A stretch of DNA of 14,729 nucleotides from Vulcanimicrobiia bacterium (GTDB taxonomy: Bacteria; Vulcanimicrobiota; Vulcanimicrobiia; Vulcanimicrobiales; Vulcanimicrobiaceae). Made by a program: the position numbers and the translations under genes. Shown piece by piece: positions 14,605 to 14,729 of this stretch. The notes beneath the pieces were generated by a model. The model was given only the letters and a program-made list of their open reading frames with translations. It made no database searches and was not told the DNA's origin. The stretch is taken from NCBI GenBank assembly GCA_025451135.1, contig JANWKW010000010.1, positions 1 to 14,729 on the forward strand. Reading direction: 5' to 3'. Within the stretch, counting starts at the first letter, position 1, and each line of letters opens with the position of its first letter.

Positions 14605-14729
14605 CTAGTTCCGGAGCGGCTCTCCGGTGGCCAGCATGTGTTCCATGCGCGCGCGCGTCTGCGGGGTGAAGATCAGGGATTCGAACCACTCGGTCTCGAG
14701 GTCGAGCATCTCGTTCTGCGAGATGTTGC
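14605..14729 (-). CDS. C-terminal end of a probable FadN-type 3-hydroxyacyl-CoA dehydrogenase (partial)
   Basis: Only the last 40 codons and the TAG (14605-14607) are inside the window. The peptide NISQNEMLDLETEWFESLIF continues to TPQTRARMEHMLATGEPLRN. The end, with E-x-F/W-x-SL followed by a T-x-x-R-x-x-HML-x-TG-x-PLRN pattern, matches what I recall of the extreme C-terminus of FadN-like 3-hydroxyacyl-CoA dehydrogenase/enoyl-CoA hydratase proteins. In those proteins it is usually preceded by NAD-binding, 3HCDH and crotonase domains. If correct, this genome has a second bifunctional beta-oxidation enzyme near the FadJ-like one. The identification rests on 40 residues only. Confidence 0.6.
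   Translation of the reverse strand, partial: NISQNEMLDLETEWFESLIFTPQTRARMEHMLATGEPLRN

Noticed and set aside
1..14729. Mobile elements, defence systems, CRISPR arrays or RNA genes
   Set aside because: No transposase, integrase, toxin-antitoxin, nuclease-helicase set, regular direct repeats or tRNA-like structure was seen; the window is ordinary metabolic chromosome apart from one repeat.

Overview
This window is about 14.7 kb of very GC-rich bacterial chromosome (roughly two thirds G+C by eye). Nearly every base lies in tightly packed, translationally coupled metabolic genes. No tRNA, rRNA, CRISPR array, transposase or phage gene is visible. The gene set suggests an aerobic, heterotrophic soil-type bacterium: membrane-bound cytochrome-linked urate oxidation, fatty-acid beta-oxidation and a sodium:solute symporter. 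A degenerate intergenic repeat with the core GTCATCCCGAGCG resembles dispersed repeats I associate with uncultured high-GC soil lineages such as Eremiobacterota/WPS-2. That taxonomic guess is weak, because the window holds no phylogenetic marker.

Left half (1-7583): purine (urate/ureide) catabolism. A plus-strand run holds the tail of an unidentified gene, then allantoinase PuuE, an M20 allantoate amidohydrolase (AllC type) and a small gamma-glutamylcyclotransferase-fold protein. The last three are joined by ATGA overlaps. Facing it on the minus strand is uraD-puuD-uraH, also overlapping. The two arms converge on a 202-bp gap (2824-3025) that contains the repeat. Together they cover urate -> 5-hydroxyisourate (PuuD) -> OHCU (UraH) -> S-allantoin (UraD) -> allantoate (PuuE) -> ureidoglycine/ureidoglycolate (AllC-like). 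Divergent from uraD is a sodium:solute symporter, which may bring in a purine or ureide substrate, followed by an overlapping DUF1345 membrane protein.

Middle (7584-8417): a secreted Met/His/Pro-rich protein of unknown function lies on the minus strand. It is divergent from the next operon across a 108-bp regulatory gap, which holds a credible sigma70-type promoter overlapping an AT-rich palindrome.

Right half (8418-13427): a coupled three-gene beta-oxidation operon encodes an FadE-like acyl-CoA dehydrogenase, a fused enoyl-CoA hydratase/3-hydroxyacyl-CoA dehydrogenase and a thiolase. These three make a complete spiral. Converging on it from the right edge is a TPR plus double-DTG aspartyl protease. 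Upstream of that is the extreme C-terminus of what looks like a second, FadN-type 3-hydroxyacyl-CoA dehydrogenase cut by the window edge.

I see no clearly new system. The most interesting leads are the stand-alone cyclotransferase-fold protein coupled to allantoate hydrolase, the secreted Met-rich protein, the tandem DTG protease, the palindrome-overlapped fad promoter and the interrupted repeat.
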